Source: Polyangiaceae bacterium (GTDB taxonomy: Bacteria; Myxococcota_A; Polyangia; Polyangiales; Polyangiaceae). Taken from it: a DNA stretch of 64,000 nt. The position numbers were made by a program, and so were the translations under genes. The notes beneath the pieces were generated by a model. That model was not told the origin of the DNA. It searched no databases and worked only from the letters and a program-made list of their open reading frames with translations. This document shows positions 1-8,174 of this stretch, one piece after another (position 1 is the first letter of the stretch; each line of letters starts with the position of its first letter). The stretch lies in the NCBI GenBank assembly GCA_023150915.1, contig JAKLKA010000033.1, forward strand, positions 1-64,000, in the 5' to 3' direction.

Positions 1-115
1 TGGTGGCGCCGCACGCGGCTGCCACCCCCAGCGATGCGACCACGCACACCGCAAGCGCATGCTTGCCCAGCCGCCGCAGCTGATCCAACAGAATGCGTCC
101 GTCGCCCCGCGTCAT
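1..115 (-). CDS. Lipoprotein, N-terminal part only (runs off the window)
   Basis: Reading leftward from ATG at 115-113, the frame stays open to the window edge and gives 38 residues. These form a basic n-region, a hydrophobic core (ALAVCVVASLGVA) and a lipobox-like AAAC followed by GAT, so the product is probably a lipoprotein exported by Sec and lipidated at that Cys. The mature part lies outside the window, so no function can be given. It is divergent from nth, with 87 bp between the two starts. No Shine-Dalgarno sequence is visible ahead of the ATG. The signal-peptide pattern makes a real gene likely, but the exact start is less sure. Confidence 0.55.
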   Translation of the reverse strand, partial: MTRGDGRILLDQLRRLGKHALAVCVVASLGVAAACGAT

Positions 116-187
116 GGTTCAACGCTAGCCGAGCGTGGTCGTCTGCGCCAGGACAACTCCGACCGCGGACCACCCGGCCGGCTCTGC

Positions 188-193
188 TACGAT
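188..193 (+). promoter_or_regulatory. Candidate -10 element (TACGAT) for nth, near-leaderless
   Basis: TACGAT ends 9 nt before the ATG at 203. In this very GC-rich DNA a T/A-rich hexamer just ahead of a start codon stands out, and the same arrangement recurs at many other genes in the window. A transcript from it would start within a few bases of the ATG. No convincing -35 is seen. Confidence 0.4.
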
Positions 194-202
194 GACGCCC
201 GC

Positions 203-976
203 ATGGCGACGGCGCGGGCCCGCAAGACCTCCCCCTCGAAGCCGCGGCGCCAGCGCGCGCCCGCCAAGCCGATTGCGCGCCCGGGTGCCCAGGTGCTGGC
301 CATGTTCGAGCTTCTGTGCCGCCAGCACCCCGATGCCCACTGCGAGCTCGATCACGCCGACGCGTTCCAACTGCTGGTGGCCACGGTGCTGAGCGCGCAA
401 GCGACCGACGTGGCCGTGAACAAGGTGACGCCCGAGCTGTTTCGCCGCTGGCCGAACGCCGCCGCGCTGGCCCGGGCGAAACCCGCCGAGGTCGAGAAGG
501 TGATCGGCAGCCTGGGCTTCTTCCGCCAGAAGACCAAGAGCATCACCGGGCTCGCGACCCGGCTGGTCGAAGAGCATGGGGGCAAGGTGCCGCGCACCTT
601 GGACGAGCTCACGAAGCTGCCGGGGGTGGGTCGCAAGACGGCCAACGTGGTGCTCGGCGTCGCCTTCGGGGCGCCTGAGGGCGTGGTGGTCGACACGCAC
701 GTCCTCAGGCTGGCGCAGCGCCTGGGCTTCAGCCAGCACGACAGCCCCGAGAAGGTCGAAGCGGATCTGATGCGCGTGCTCCCGAAAGAGCATTGGGATC
801 GCGTGTCGCACACGCTCATCTTCCACGGCCGACGGGTGTGCTCGGCGCGGAAGCCCGCGTGCGCGGCCTGCAGTGCGAGCGAGCTCTGTCCCAGCGCGTT
901 CAAGGCAGAGCAGGTCGGGCGCAAGCCGCCGCGGGTGCGCACCGCCCCCCCGGCGAAGCCCCCGCGGAAGAAGTGA
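203..976 (+). CDS. nth: Endonuclease III (DNA glycosylase/AP lyase)
   Basis: Base-excision repair enzyme that removes oxidised pyrimidines and cleaves the AP site. The 257-aa protein has a basic, Pro/Ala-rich N-terminal tail of about 30 residues, then the HhH-GPD fold. The helix-hairpin-helix LPGVGRKTANVVL carries the catalytic Lys, and VVDTHVLRL carries the catalytic Asp. The C-terminal C-x6-C-x2-C-x5-C motif binds the [4Fe-4S] cluster. After the cluster there is a second basic tail (about 35 residues, ending PPRKK) that is longer than in the Escherichia coli enzyme. The frame is open upstream to 59, but ATG 203 is preferred because the extension overlaps the divergent lipoprotein start and a -10-like hexamer precedes 203. 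Convergent with the kinase gene, with 6 bp between the stops. Confidence 0.95.
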   Translation: MATARARKTSPSKPRRQRAPAKPIARPGAQVLAMFELLCRQHPDAHCELDHADAFQLLVATVLSAQATDVAVNKVTPELFRRWPNAAALARAKPAEVEKVIGSLGFFRQKTKSITGLATRLVEEHGGKVPRTLDELTKLPGVGRKTANVVLGVAFGAPEGVVVDTHVLRLAQRLGFSQHDSPEKVEADLMRVLPKEHWDRVSHTLIFHGRRVCSARKPACAACSASELCPSAFKAEQVGRKPPRVRTAPPAKPPRKK

Positions 977-982
977 GCCTGC

Positions 983-2008
983 TCACCGGGGCGACGACGG
1001 CTGGATGGGGAAGAACATCTGGAACGACGTGCCGACGGCCTCGGTGCTCTGCACTTCGATCCAGCCGTGGTGGGCGGTGGCGCAGCGGTAGGCCTGACTG
1101 AGCCCCAACCCGGTCCCCTTGCCCGGCTCTTTGGTGGTGAAGAACGGCTCGAACACCCGCCCCAGATGATCGGCGGGGATACCGGGCCCGTTGTCGCTCA
1201 CCCGCAGCCAGGCATGGTCACCGGGGGCGGCGCTCTCGGGCGCATAGGGCGGAGGCTCGGCGATTCGCTGCGTGCCGGTTGCCAGCGTGATGAACCCGCC
1301 CCGGGGCGCGACCGCGTCGCGCGCGTTCAGGCACAGGTTGAGCAACGCCTGTTGCACCTCGTCCGGATCGAGCGGCGCCTCGGGCTCGTGGGGGTCCAGG
1401 GCCAGCCGGACCTCGACTTGCTCGGGCAGCGACGGCGCGAGCAGCGAAGCGGTCCGAGCCACGACCGCGTTGATGGCAGTCGGGCGAAGCCGAGGCTTGG
1501 GCGGGCGGCCCAGGTCCATCAACTGCGCGCTGAGGCGAAGCGCCTGGGCGGTGGCCTCTTGGGCGTCGGGCACGAGCACCGAGGCGGTGGGGGGCAGGTC
1601 GTCCAGGCAGCAGCTGACCACCATCAGATAGTTCCTGAGGTCGTGGGCCACGCCGCCTGCCAACGCGCCGAGGGCGTGCATGCGCTCGGCCTGAATCAGG
1701 CGTGACTGCAGGCGCGAGCGCTCGCGCTCTTCGGCCTCGAGCCGGCTCCGCATGCGCTCCAGCTCTTCGGTGCGACGCGAGACCAGCGCGTCCAGCTTGA
1801 CCCGCTGCTGCTGCTCCTCGGACAGGCCCTCGGCCAGCGAGTCTTTGCTCGACTTGAGCTCGAAGATCACGGCCGTGAGCAGGCGTGACTTCACCTCGGC
1901 CAGGTAGGCCGCGCAGTGCATCGTGAGCGCGCGCTCGGTCAGCTGCCGGCCCGTCCCCCGCGCCTCGCCCACCTGCGAGCGCCCGAGGTCCAAGAGCCGC
2001 TCACGCAC
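983..2008 (-). CDS. Soluble histidine kinase without an obvious sensor domain
   Basis: 341 aa, GTG start at 2008. The N-terminal ~100 residues are helical and Glu/Arg/Gln-rich, probably a coiled coil. They lead into a phosphoacceptor helix with the H-box GGVAHDLRNYL (His about residue 122). The ATPase domain has an N-box (ALLNLCLNARDAV), a G1 box (DNGPGIP), an F-box (FEPFFTTK) and a G2 box (GKGTGLGLS), so the kinase looks catalytically complete and NtrB-like. There is no signal peptide or membrane segment, so it acts in the cytoplasm. The start overlaps the stop of the upstream metallo-beta-lactamase-fold gene by 8 bp, so the two are probably translationally coupled and that protein may supply the sensing function. 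No response regulator is adjacent. Confidence 0.85.
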   Translation of the reverse strand: MRERLLDLGRSQVGEARGTGRQLTERALTMHCAAYLAEVKSRLLTAVIFELKSSKDSLAEGLSEEQQQRVKLDALVSRRTEELERMRSRLEAEERERSRLQSRLIQAERMHALGALAGGVAHDLRNYLMVVSCCLDDLPPTASVLVPDAQEATAQALRLSAQLMDLGRPPKPRLRPTAINAVVARTASLLAPSLPEQVEVRLALDPHEPEAPLDPDEVQQALLNLCLNARDAVAPRGGFITLATGTQRIAEPPPYAPESAAPGDHAWLRVSDNGPGIPADHLGRVFEPFFTTKEPGKGTGLGLSQAYRCATAHHGWIEVQSTEAVGTSFQMFFPIQPSSPR

Positions 2009-2741
2009 CGGGCGAACCCCAAAGGTCCGAGCCGCAGCGCAGGGCTTTCAGGTGCTCGATGGCCTGGGCCACCTGCGGCCCCTCGAGAATCGAGCCATGC
2101 TGCGGGCAGATGCGCTCGAAGTTGCGCTTCGAAAGCCCCGTCATGCACGGCGCGAGCAGCGCATTCGACGGCATGTACAGCTGGTGGAAGGCGGTCATCG
2201 CGTCGAGGAAACCCGCCCCGGCGAACAGCTCCCAGCTCTTCGAGAGGCCGCCGAACAGGTCCGAGGTGAACGCGGTGCGCGTCTTCACGTCGCAGGTGAT
2301 CATCGCGCCCGGCGAGTGCAGGAAGGGCGTGGGGATGAACTCGAGCTCGCGCCCGCTGTTCAAGACCAGGCGGTGGCCGTTCTCTTCGACGTCGTAGAAC
2401 GGCGACCGCACCCCCAGCGAGCGGATCAACCGGATGGTGTTCGGCGTCGCCACCACCTTGATGTCGGTGCGCAGCACCTCTTCCACCACCGCGAGGTTGC
2501 CGCACACGTCCGGATCCTGATGGCTGGCAACCACCAGCGTGACCTCGCTGGCGTCGACCACGTCGAGCACCTTGCGCATCACCACGTGAAAGTCGGGGAT
2601 CGACCCGGGGTCGATCAGCACCACGTCTCGCTCGTCGACGAGCAGGTAGGCGTTACAGTGCAGCGCCGTCTCGGGATCGTGCCTCCCGACCCAGAACACG
2701 TCACGGGTCACCGCCACGGCGGTATCGAGCTCGCGAGACAT
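2001..2741 (-). CDS. Metallo-beta-lactamase-fold protein, FprA/ODP-like
   Basis: 246 aa. The fold and ligand pattern match the di-iron oxygen-binding (ODP) branch of the metallo-beta-lactamase superfamily seen in flavodiiron proteins. The first metal motif reads SHQDPDVCGN, where flavodiiron proteins have HxExDH. Later ligands are present: His in FLHSPGA, Asp in TSDLFGG and His in CPQHGS. The His that closes the first motif is replaced by Val. There is no flavodoxin domain, so it is unlikely to be a complete NO/O2 reductase. A purine-rich ribosome site (AGAAGAGGGG) precedes ATG 2741. It is co-directional with and overlaps the histidine kinase gene, which suggests an iron/oxygen or redox sensor for that kinase (inference). 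Confidence 0.75.
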   Translation of the reverse strand: MSRELDTAVAVTRDVFWVGRHDPETALHCNAYLLVDERDVVLIDPGSIPDFHVVMRKVLDVVDASEVTLVVASHQDPDVCGNLAVVEEVLRTDIKVVATPNTIRLIRSLGVRSPFYDVEENGHRLVLNSGRELEFIPTPFLHSPGAMITCDVKTRTAFTSDLFGGLSKSWELFAGAGFLDAMTAFHQLYMPSNALLAPCMTGLSKRNFERICPQHGSILEGPQVAQAIEHLKALRCGSDLWGSPGA

Positions 2742-2794
2742 CCACCCCTCTTCTTGCTAATCATCGCCCCTCCCCGCGCCCTCGAGCAAGCACC

Positions 2795-4030
2795 ATGAGC
2801 ACCGTCGCCCGCATCGAGCTCTTCCACGTCGCTGTACCCCTTCCAGCCACTTTTCGTCCGAGCTGGATCCCGGGCTTTCCCCAGAACGAGAACCGCTTCA
2901 CGCTGATCAAGCTGACCACCAGCGATGGCATCGAGGGGTACAGCGCCGGCCCCTGCATGGGGCACGAGCGGGCGGGCCTGGGCGAGCTGGTGGGGCCCTA
3001 CCTGATCGGCGCCGACGCCACGGACATCGGCCTGGCGCAGCAGCGCCTGCGCGAGATGGGCTACCTGGGCTGGCGCAACTGGTGGATCGAGCCTGCGTTC
3101 TGGGACATCAAAGGGAAGCGCGAGGGCCGCCCGGTGTACGAGCTCTTGGGCGGTGAGGCGCGGGACGTGTCGCTCTATGCCTCGACCGGCGAGGTGAAGC
3201 TGCCCGGCGCGCGAATCGAAGAGGCCGAGGCCCGGCTGGCCGAGGGGTTTTCGGCCATCAAGCTCCGGGTGCACGACTTCGATCCGGCCGTGGACGAGCG
3301 TCAGGTGGTCGAGACGGCCCGGGCCATGGGTGGGCGGATGAAGCTGGGCGTGGACGTGAACCAGGCCTGGCGCGTCACTGCCATCGGTCCGGCGCCGCTG
3401 TGGGATCTGGCTCGGGCCAAGCGCTTCTCGGATGTGTGTGCCGATGCGGGCTTCTCGTGGGTCGAGGAGCCGTTGCCGATGGACGGCTACGACGATCTGG
3501 CGGAGCTGACGCGCGTGAGCCGCGTGCCGATCAGCGGCGCCGAGCTGCACACCGGCGGGCTGCCGGAGCTCCGGATGATGATCGAGCGCCGCTGCTATTC
3601 GATCTTCCAGCCCGACGCGATCTTCACCGGCGGCATCGCGCAGACGCTCGAGGTGGCACGCCTGGCGAAGCAGGCCGGCCTGATCTACACGCCGCACACC
3701 TGGACCAACGGCATCGGGTTCGCGGTGAACCTCCAGCTCTATCTCGCGACCGACTCGCAGAAAGAGCTCGAGTATCCGCTGAACCCCCCGGGCTGGGTGC
3801 CCGAGGCGCGGGACGGTCTGCTCGAGACGCCGTTCCATCACCGCCGCGGCAAGCTGGCTGCGCCCACGCTGCCGGGCCTGGGCTTCCGCATCGACCCGAA
3901 GGCGCTGGCGCGCTACGGCAAGCGCTTCTTCGTGATGGACAAGAAGCGACTGGTTTGGTTCTCGCTCAAGACTCGCGGGCTCAAGGCGTCGCTCGAGATC
4001 GATCGCGCGCGGAAGGCGGCTCGCCCCTGA
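2795..4030 (+). CDS. Enolase-superfamily (mandelate racemase/muconate lactonizing-like) enzyme
   Basis: 411 aa with the usual capping domain and (beta/alpha)7-beta barrel. Catalytic landmarks are visible: KLR of AIKLRVH (second-strand base), Asp of GVDVNQAW, Glu of EEPLP and Glu of SGAELHTG as Mg ligands, and His of PHTWTNG on the seventh strand. This Lys/His pairing is that of dehydratases and racemases acting on sugar acids or related carboxylates; the substrate cannot be read from sequence. The C-terminus carries a ~40-residue basic extension after the barrel. Divergent from the metallo-beta-lactamase gene (53 bp apart). The last 50 bp overlap the convergent ATP-grasp gene. Confidence 0.85.
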   Translation: MSTVARIELFHVAVPLPATFRPSWIPGFPQNENRFTLIKLTTSDGIEGYSAGPCMGHERAGLGELVGPYLIGADATDIGLAQQRLREMGYLGWRNWWIEPAFWDIKGKREGRPVYELLGGEARDVSLYASTGEVKLPGARIEEAEARLAEGFSAIKLRVHDFDPAVDERQVVETARAMGGRMKLGVDVNQAWRVTAIGPAPLWDLARAKRFSDVCADAGFSWVEEPLPMDGYDDLAELTRVSRVPISGAELHTGGLPELRMMIERRCYSIFQPDAIFTGGIAQTLEVARLAKQAGLIYTPHTWTNGIGFAVNLQLYLATDSQKELEYPLNPPGWVPEARDGLLETPFHHRRGKLAAPTLPGLGFRIDPKALARYGKRFFVMDKKRLVWFSLKTRGLKASLEIDRARKAARP

Positions 4031-5417
4031 CGTCTTGTGCCGGCTCGAGCGGGCCCAGGCCGAGCTGCCAGTGCGCGTTCAAGCACGCCAGCGCCGCGGC
4101 AACCCGCGGCGCCGCCGACGGCCCGATGGGCGTCCTTTCCGCGACCAGGTCCACCATCACGAACCCCCCGGCGGGGCTCGGGCCGTAGCGCGCCACCGCG
4201 TCGGGCTCGCAGCCGTCGGGCATGACCTCGAAGTGGTCGCCGCGCCACCCCAGAACGGCCGCCTGCCCTTCGCTCGGCGCACGCGGCACCACTGCCATGC
4301 CACCGCCCGCGCGATGGGCGTCCACGTGCGCCAGCACCGCGGCTTCCAGCTCACGCGCGCGGAAGTCGGCCCGGACGCCCTCCACCACCGCTGCGTTGAA
4401 GAGCGGGATCGAGAGCGGAAGGCCCGCGGTCATGATGTACAGCGCCGCGCCGACCCGGGGATTCAGCTCGGTCGGCAAGAACCCGTCGCGGCTCAGGACG
4501 CCATCGATGGTGAACGCACCCCGATAGCCCACGCTCGCGCGCAAGTGCTCACCGGTGCGCCGGGCCACGGCCCGCATGGCGTCACGGTCCACCGCCGGCG
4601 GGTCCCAGAACGACGCGGCCCGCGCGTAGTGCAGCGTGCTCTCACCCGGCTTCTGCAGAACGACCATCTCGCAGGGGCGCAGGGCCAGCACGTAATCGTC
4701 GAAGACGACCCCGTGGATGCTACAGGGAATTCCCTCGAGGAAGGGCATCACGCGCACTCGATGGCAGTGCGCGCCAAAGAACTCGCTGGCCTGCTCGGCG
4801 TGCGCGGCGGTGCGCACCCAGCGCACGTAGCTGGCTCCGCCGTTGAACCCCTCGCGGTTGTCGCCGCTCCAGACCGTGCCCTCGCCCCGATCGAGCTCGG
4901 CCGCGGCGGCTTCGAGCTCCGAGAGCCGGGCCGGCACCACGCGCGCCGGCGCGTGGCTCACGCCGGCAGCCCGCCAGAAGGCGTCGATCACCGTCTTGTC
5001 TTCCAGGCGCTGCCAGGGCTCGGGCCGCGCGCCGAACTTCCGGCGGCCGGCGACGTCTCTGCCGTCGTCGAAGATGGTGCCCAGCACCCGAGCCTGCCGC
5101 TCCGGATCGAACGCATCGACCCGAGCCACGGCGTCGCCGGGCAGCGCAGCCAGCGCCTGCAGCGAGAGCCGGACTCCGCTCATCATGTCCGGCGCCTCGA
5201 CCCCGAGCACGATGGGGTCGGGTGAAAATTCCGTGTCCGGCATCGGGCCCGTGCCGCGCGAGCCCGCGACGCACAGGCACGAGGTCGCACCCAGCTCGCG
5301 CAGGGCGTGCACGGTCTGGGTCGCAGCCGCCAGCACGTCCACCGCCAAGATCCACCTCTTGCCGCCATAGATGCGGGCAAGAAGCTCCCGGTGATGATCG
5401 AGGGTCACGGGGCGCAT
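3981..5417 (-). CDS. ATP-grasp domain protein
   Basis: 478 aa from ATG 5417. The frame is open further upstream, but that stretch is Arg/Gly noise opposite the next gene. ATP-grasp hallmarks include a Lys-containing helix (LEDKTVIDAFWRAAG), a Gly-rich loop (DNREGFNGGASY), a hinge-like EGIPCSIHGVV and the metal-binding ELNPR near residue 330. Such enzymes make acyl-phosphate intermediates and ligate an amine or thiol; the substrates here are unknown. The start overlaps the stop of the MYXO-CTERM lipoprotein gene by 13 bp, so they are one unit, and the end overlaps the enolase-family gene by 50 bp. The final ~25 residues (Pro/Arg/Asp-rich) lie in this convergent overlap and may be unstructured. 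Confidence 0.75.
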   Translation of the reverse strand: MRPVTLDHHRELLARIYGGKRWILAVDVLAAATQTVHALRELGATSCLCVAGSRGTGPMPDTEFSPDPIVLGVEAPDMMSGVRLSLQALAALPGDAVARVDAFDPERQARVLGTIFDDGRDVAGRRKFGARPEPWQRLEDKTVIDAFWRAAGVSHAPARVVPARLSELEAAAAELDRGEGTVWSGDNREGFNGGASYVRWVRTAAHAEQASEFFGAHCHRVRVMPFLEGIPCSIHGVVFDDYVLALRPCEMVVLQKPGESTLHYARAASFWDPPAVDRDAMRAVARRTGEHLRASVGYRGAFTIDGVLSRDGFLPTELNPRVGAALYIMTAGLPLSIPLFNAAVVEGVRADFRARELEAAVLAHVDAHRAGGGMAVVPRAPSEGQAAVLGWRGDHFEVMPDGCEPDAVARYGPSPAGGFVMVDLVAERTPIGPSAAPRVAAALACLNAHWQLGLGPLEPAQDVRGEPPSARDRSRATP

Positions 5418-5878
5418 GCTACGCGCTCTCGCGCCCGCCGGCGTCGTCGGCGAATCGCCGCGAGGGTGAGTGCGCTGAAGAACCAGGTGCATCCGAACGC
5501 CGGCAGCGCGGCCGAGGCGCGGCAACCGCAGCCACCCACCGGCTCGAGGGGCACCCGCCGCGTGTCGTCCGTCGCGCTGCCGCCCTGGCCTGCCGCACCG
5601 TCGGGGCCCGCGGCGTCGGCGATAGCGGCGTCGGCGTCGGCATCGCTCCCGGCATCGGGGAGCTCCGCGAAGTTCAGCGTGCGCGCGCGGACCCGGGACG
5701 ACCGGAACTCTGCCGCGCCGTCGTAGCGCGCGTAGGTGAGCAGCGAAGTGCCGGTGGCCGTCGCCGCAACGCGAACCTGGTCCGGCTTCGCGCCAGGGGG
5801 TGAGACCACGAAACCGTCGTCCCGATCGCCCCCACACGCCGGGAGCGCCAGAAGTGCGAACCACGCCCACCCGCGCAT
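5405..5878 (-). CDS. Lipoprotein with MYXO-CTERM-like tail
   Basis: About 157 aa from ATG 5878 (an ATG nine codons upstream is less likely because it precedes the signal peptide). The N-terminus MRGWAWFALLALPACGG is a lipoprotein signal with lipobox LPAC. The middle (~50 residues) is beta-like, followed by a low-complexity Asp/Ala/Gly linker. The C-terminus has GGCGC, then a hydrophobic stretch, then IRRRRRRARER, the tripartite layout of MYXO-CTERM sorting tails. The protein therefore has anchors at both ends. Function unknown. It sits 52 bp downstream of the AAA+ operon and overlaps the ATP-grasp start. Confidence 0.7.
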   Translation of the reverse strand: MRGWAWFALLALPACGGDRDDGFVVSPPGAKPDQVRVAATATGTSLLTYARYDGAAEFRSSRVRARTLNFAELPDAGSDADADAAIADAAGPDGAAGQGGSATDDTRRVPLEPVGGCGCRASAALPAFGCTWFFSALTLAAIRRRRRRARERVACAP

Positions 5879-5930
5879 GCGTCGATGGTCCACGGTTTCT
5901 GCCACTTGGCAAGGCCGCCTTGGCCGCTCG

Positions 5931-8174
5931 TCAACGGATCGTCAGAGTCACGCGGTCGGCGGCCAGCGCCACGCGCAGGGTCGCATCCGCCAGCTTGGGC
6001 CGACGCGCGATCTCGACCGCCACAGGCGTCATGACCAGCTCCTCGATCACCCGCTTCAGGGGCCGGGCGCCGTACTTCGGGTGATAGCCGAGGCCGGCCA
6101 GGCGCTCCTTCACCGCCGGCTCGACCACCAGGCGCAGGTTGCGGCGGGTCAGGCCCTCGCGGGCCGCGGCGGCGTCGAGCTCGAGCTCGACGATCTGCCG
6201 CAGCGACCCGGAGGAGAGCGCCTCGAAGGGCACGATCTCGTCGAGCCGGTTCACCAGCTCCGGGCGGAAGTGCGCGAGCACCGCGGCGCGGGCGTCCCGC
6301 GCGTCGGTCTCGGGCGCGCCGAAGCCCACGTGCACGGCGTCGGCGCCCAGGTTGCTGGTCATCACGATCAGCGTCATGCGCAGATCCACCAGGCGCCCGC
6401 TGGCCGTGGTCAGGCGCCCCTCGCCCAGGGCGCCCAGCAGCACGTCGAACGCCGCGGGGTGCGCCTTCTCGATCTCGTCGAGCAAGATCAGGCTGAGTGG
6501 CTCCCGGCTGACGCGCTGCGCGAGGCTGTCGGCGCCACGCTCGTCCGCGAGCAGGCGCGCGGCAGAGTGCGCGAGCATGTACTCGCTCATGTCCAGACGC
6601 ACCATGCGCGACGGGCTCCCGAACAAGAAGCGCGCGATCTCTTTGGCGAGCTCGGTCTTGCCCACGCCCGTGGGTCCGACGAACAGCAAGTTGCCGAGGG
6701 GCTTTTCCGGGTCTTGAATGCCGGCCTTGAAGCGCGAGAGCACGCGGGCGGCGGCGGCGCACGCGGCGGGCTGGCCCACGACCCGTGCCGCCAGCACCTC
6801 GGCGATGGCGTCCGCGTCGCCGCGCACATCGTCGCTGACGATGCGCTCGGGCAGCCCCGACCAGCGGCAGAACTGCCGATCCACGTCCGGCAGCTGGAGC
6901 TCGCGCGGCGCGCTCGGGCGCTCCGCGTCGAGCCAGCCGAGGAACGCGAAGGCCTTGCCCGGGAAGGCGTGATCGCGCCGGAACAGGGTCAGGTGGCGGA
7001 GCAGGCGGCGCGTCGCCTCGTCGCCGATCCGCCACGGGGTCTGGGTGCGGGCGGCGCGCTCCTGGATCATCTTCGCGAGCGCTTCCGGGGCCGGCGGCGC
7101 AAGGTGGACTTGCTGGAAGCAGGCAAGGAGGCGCGGCGCGCGGGCGCCGAGCTCGCCGAGCTCGCTCTCCGTGGCCTCGCCGAGAAGCTGGAGCTCACCC
7201 GCTTCGAGCGCGGGCAGGAGCAGATCGGCGATGGACGAGGCGTTGGTGCGCGTGCGCGTCAGCCCGATCAGGTGATCGACATGCAGGTAGTGCCCCTCGC
7301 CGGCCAGCTCTGCGACCAGATCCAGGCAGCGCTGCTCCCACATGCCGAGGTACTGCATGCCGGCCATGATGCGGTCCGCGCTGGTGGACCAGACGCGCGG
7401 CTCCCAGCGCGGGTCGTCGCCGCGCGGCGCGCGACGGGAGAGCTCGCGGACCCAGGCTGTCTTGCCCACGCCCGCGGGGCCGACCAGCAGCAGCGACGGC
7501 TTCCGCTCGCGGGCGAACAGCGCGTCCATGGTTGCGCTCGGCACCTGCCCGTAGTGCGCGCCGAGCTTCCCGGCACGGGCGAGCTCCGTCCAGTCCTCGG
7601 CCACCGCGGAGAGCGTGTCGAAGCAGCCCTCGAGCGGGTCGACCCGAGCGTTCTTGCGCGCGAGCTTCTTCGGCGTCCACGCCAGCACGCGCTCGTCCTT
7701 CACCTCGCGGAAGTCGAACACCGAGCGCGCGCTCTCGCCGGCCAAATCCGTGCTCAGGGTCTGGCGCAACACCTCGGCGGCCATGCCGAGATCCTCCAGC
7801 ACGAAGGACCAGCCGAAGCGCGGCACACCGACGAAGTAGCCCGCCCCGTCGCCGCCGAGCTCGGCAAAGGCGTAGCTGAAAGTGATGGGGATGCGCTCCT
7901 TGCCGATCACGGGGCGCTTGCCGGCCATGGTCTGCGGCCGCACCTCGACCACGACCTGTCCGGTGCGAAGCTCCTCCGTCCACTCGAAGGGTTGAAGCGC
8001 GTCCGCGTCGGCCTCCACGGCGCGCAGGATCAGGGACTCGAGCTCGTCGAGGGCGGCGTCCTCGCTCGTCGCCGAGACGGCGAAGCGGACGAAAGTCGCG
8101 CCGCGCGCGATGAGCTGCGCCGTGACCAGGCCTCCGCGGTCCACCGAGAGCCAGACACGCAGCGAGCGTTTCAC
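5931..8174 (-). CDS. ClpB-like double AAA+ ATPase, paralogue 1 (no D2 pore loop)
   Basis: 747 aa from GTG 8174, whose GTGA overlaps the upstream stop; the open frame continues upstream only as Arg-rich noise. Residues 1-~170 are an alpha/beta N-domain unrelated to Clp_N but similar in layout to the two paralogues. D1 has Walker A GPAGVGKT (~232) and a ClpB-type loop AGMQYLGMWEQR, but its Walker B reads LHVDHL, with the catalytic Glu replaced by His. D2 has Walker A GPTGVGKTELAK (~500), Walker B LLDEIEKAH, sensor-1 MTSNLG, an Arg finger in VNRLDE and sensor-2 YGARPLKR, so it looks ATPase-competent. The GAPPGYVGYE pore-loop segment of ClpB D2 is missing (a ~6-residue deletion after SEYM). There is no middle coiled-coil domain and the protein ends after the D2 small domain. 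Substrate remodelling by threading is therefore doubtful. Confidence 0.85.
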   Translation of the reverse strand: MKRSLRVWLSVDRGGLVTAQLIARGATFVRFAVSATSEDAALDELESLILRAVEADADALQPFEWTEELRTGQVVVEVRPQTMAGKRPVIGKERIPITFSYAFAELGGDGAGYFVGVPRFGWSFVLEDLGMAAEVLRQTLSTDLAGESARSVFDFREVKDERVLAWTPKKLARKNARVDPLEGCFDTLSAVAEDWTELARAGKLGAHYGQVPSATMDALFARERKPSLLLVGPAGVGKTAWVRELSRRAPRGDDPRWEPRVWSTSADRIMAGMQYLGMWEQRCLDLVAELAGEGHYLHVDHLIGLTRTRTNASSIADLLLPALEAGELQLLGEATESELGELGARAPRLLACFQQVHLAPPAPEALAKMIQERAARTQTPWRIGDEATRRLLRHLTLFRRDHAFPGKAFAFLGWLDAERPSAPRELQLPDVDRQFCRWSGLPERIVSDDVRGDADAIAEVLAARVVGQPAACAAAARVLSRFKAGIQDPEKPLGNLLFVGPTGVGKTELAKEIARFLFGSPSRMVRLDMSEYMLAHSAARLLADERGADSLAQRVSREPLSLILLDEIEKAHPAAFDVLLGALGEGRLTTASGRLVDLRMTLIVMTSNLGADAVHVGFGAPETDARDARAAVLAHFRPELVNRLDEIVPFEALSSGSLRQIVELELDAAAAREGLTRRNLRLVVEPAVKERLAGLGYHPKYGARPLKRVIEELVMTPVAVEIARRPKLADATLRVALAADRVTLTIR

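Noticed and set aside
973..986. GTGAGC-CT-GCTCAC hairpin between the nth and kinase stops as a bidirectional terminator
   Set aside because: Loop of only 2 nt, 6-bp stem and no T-tract. It is formed mostly by the two stop codons facing each other.
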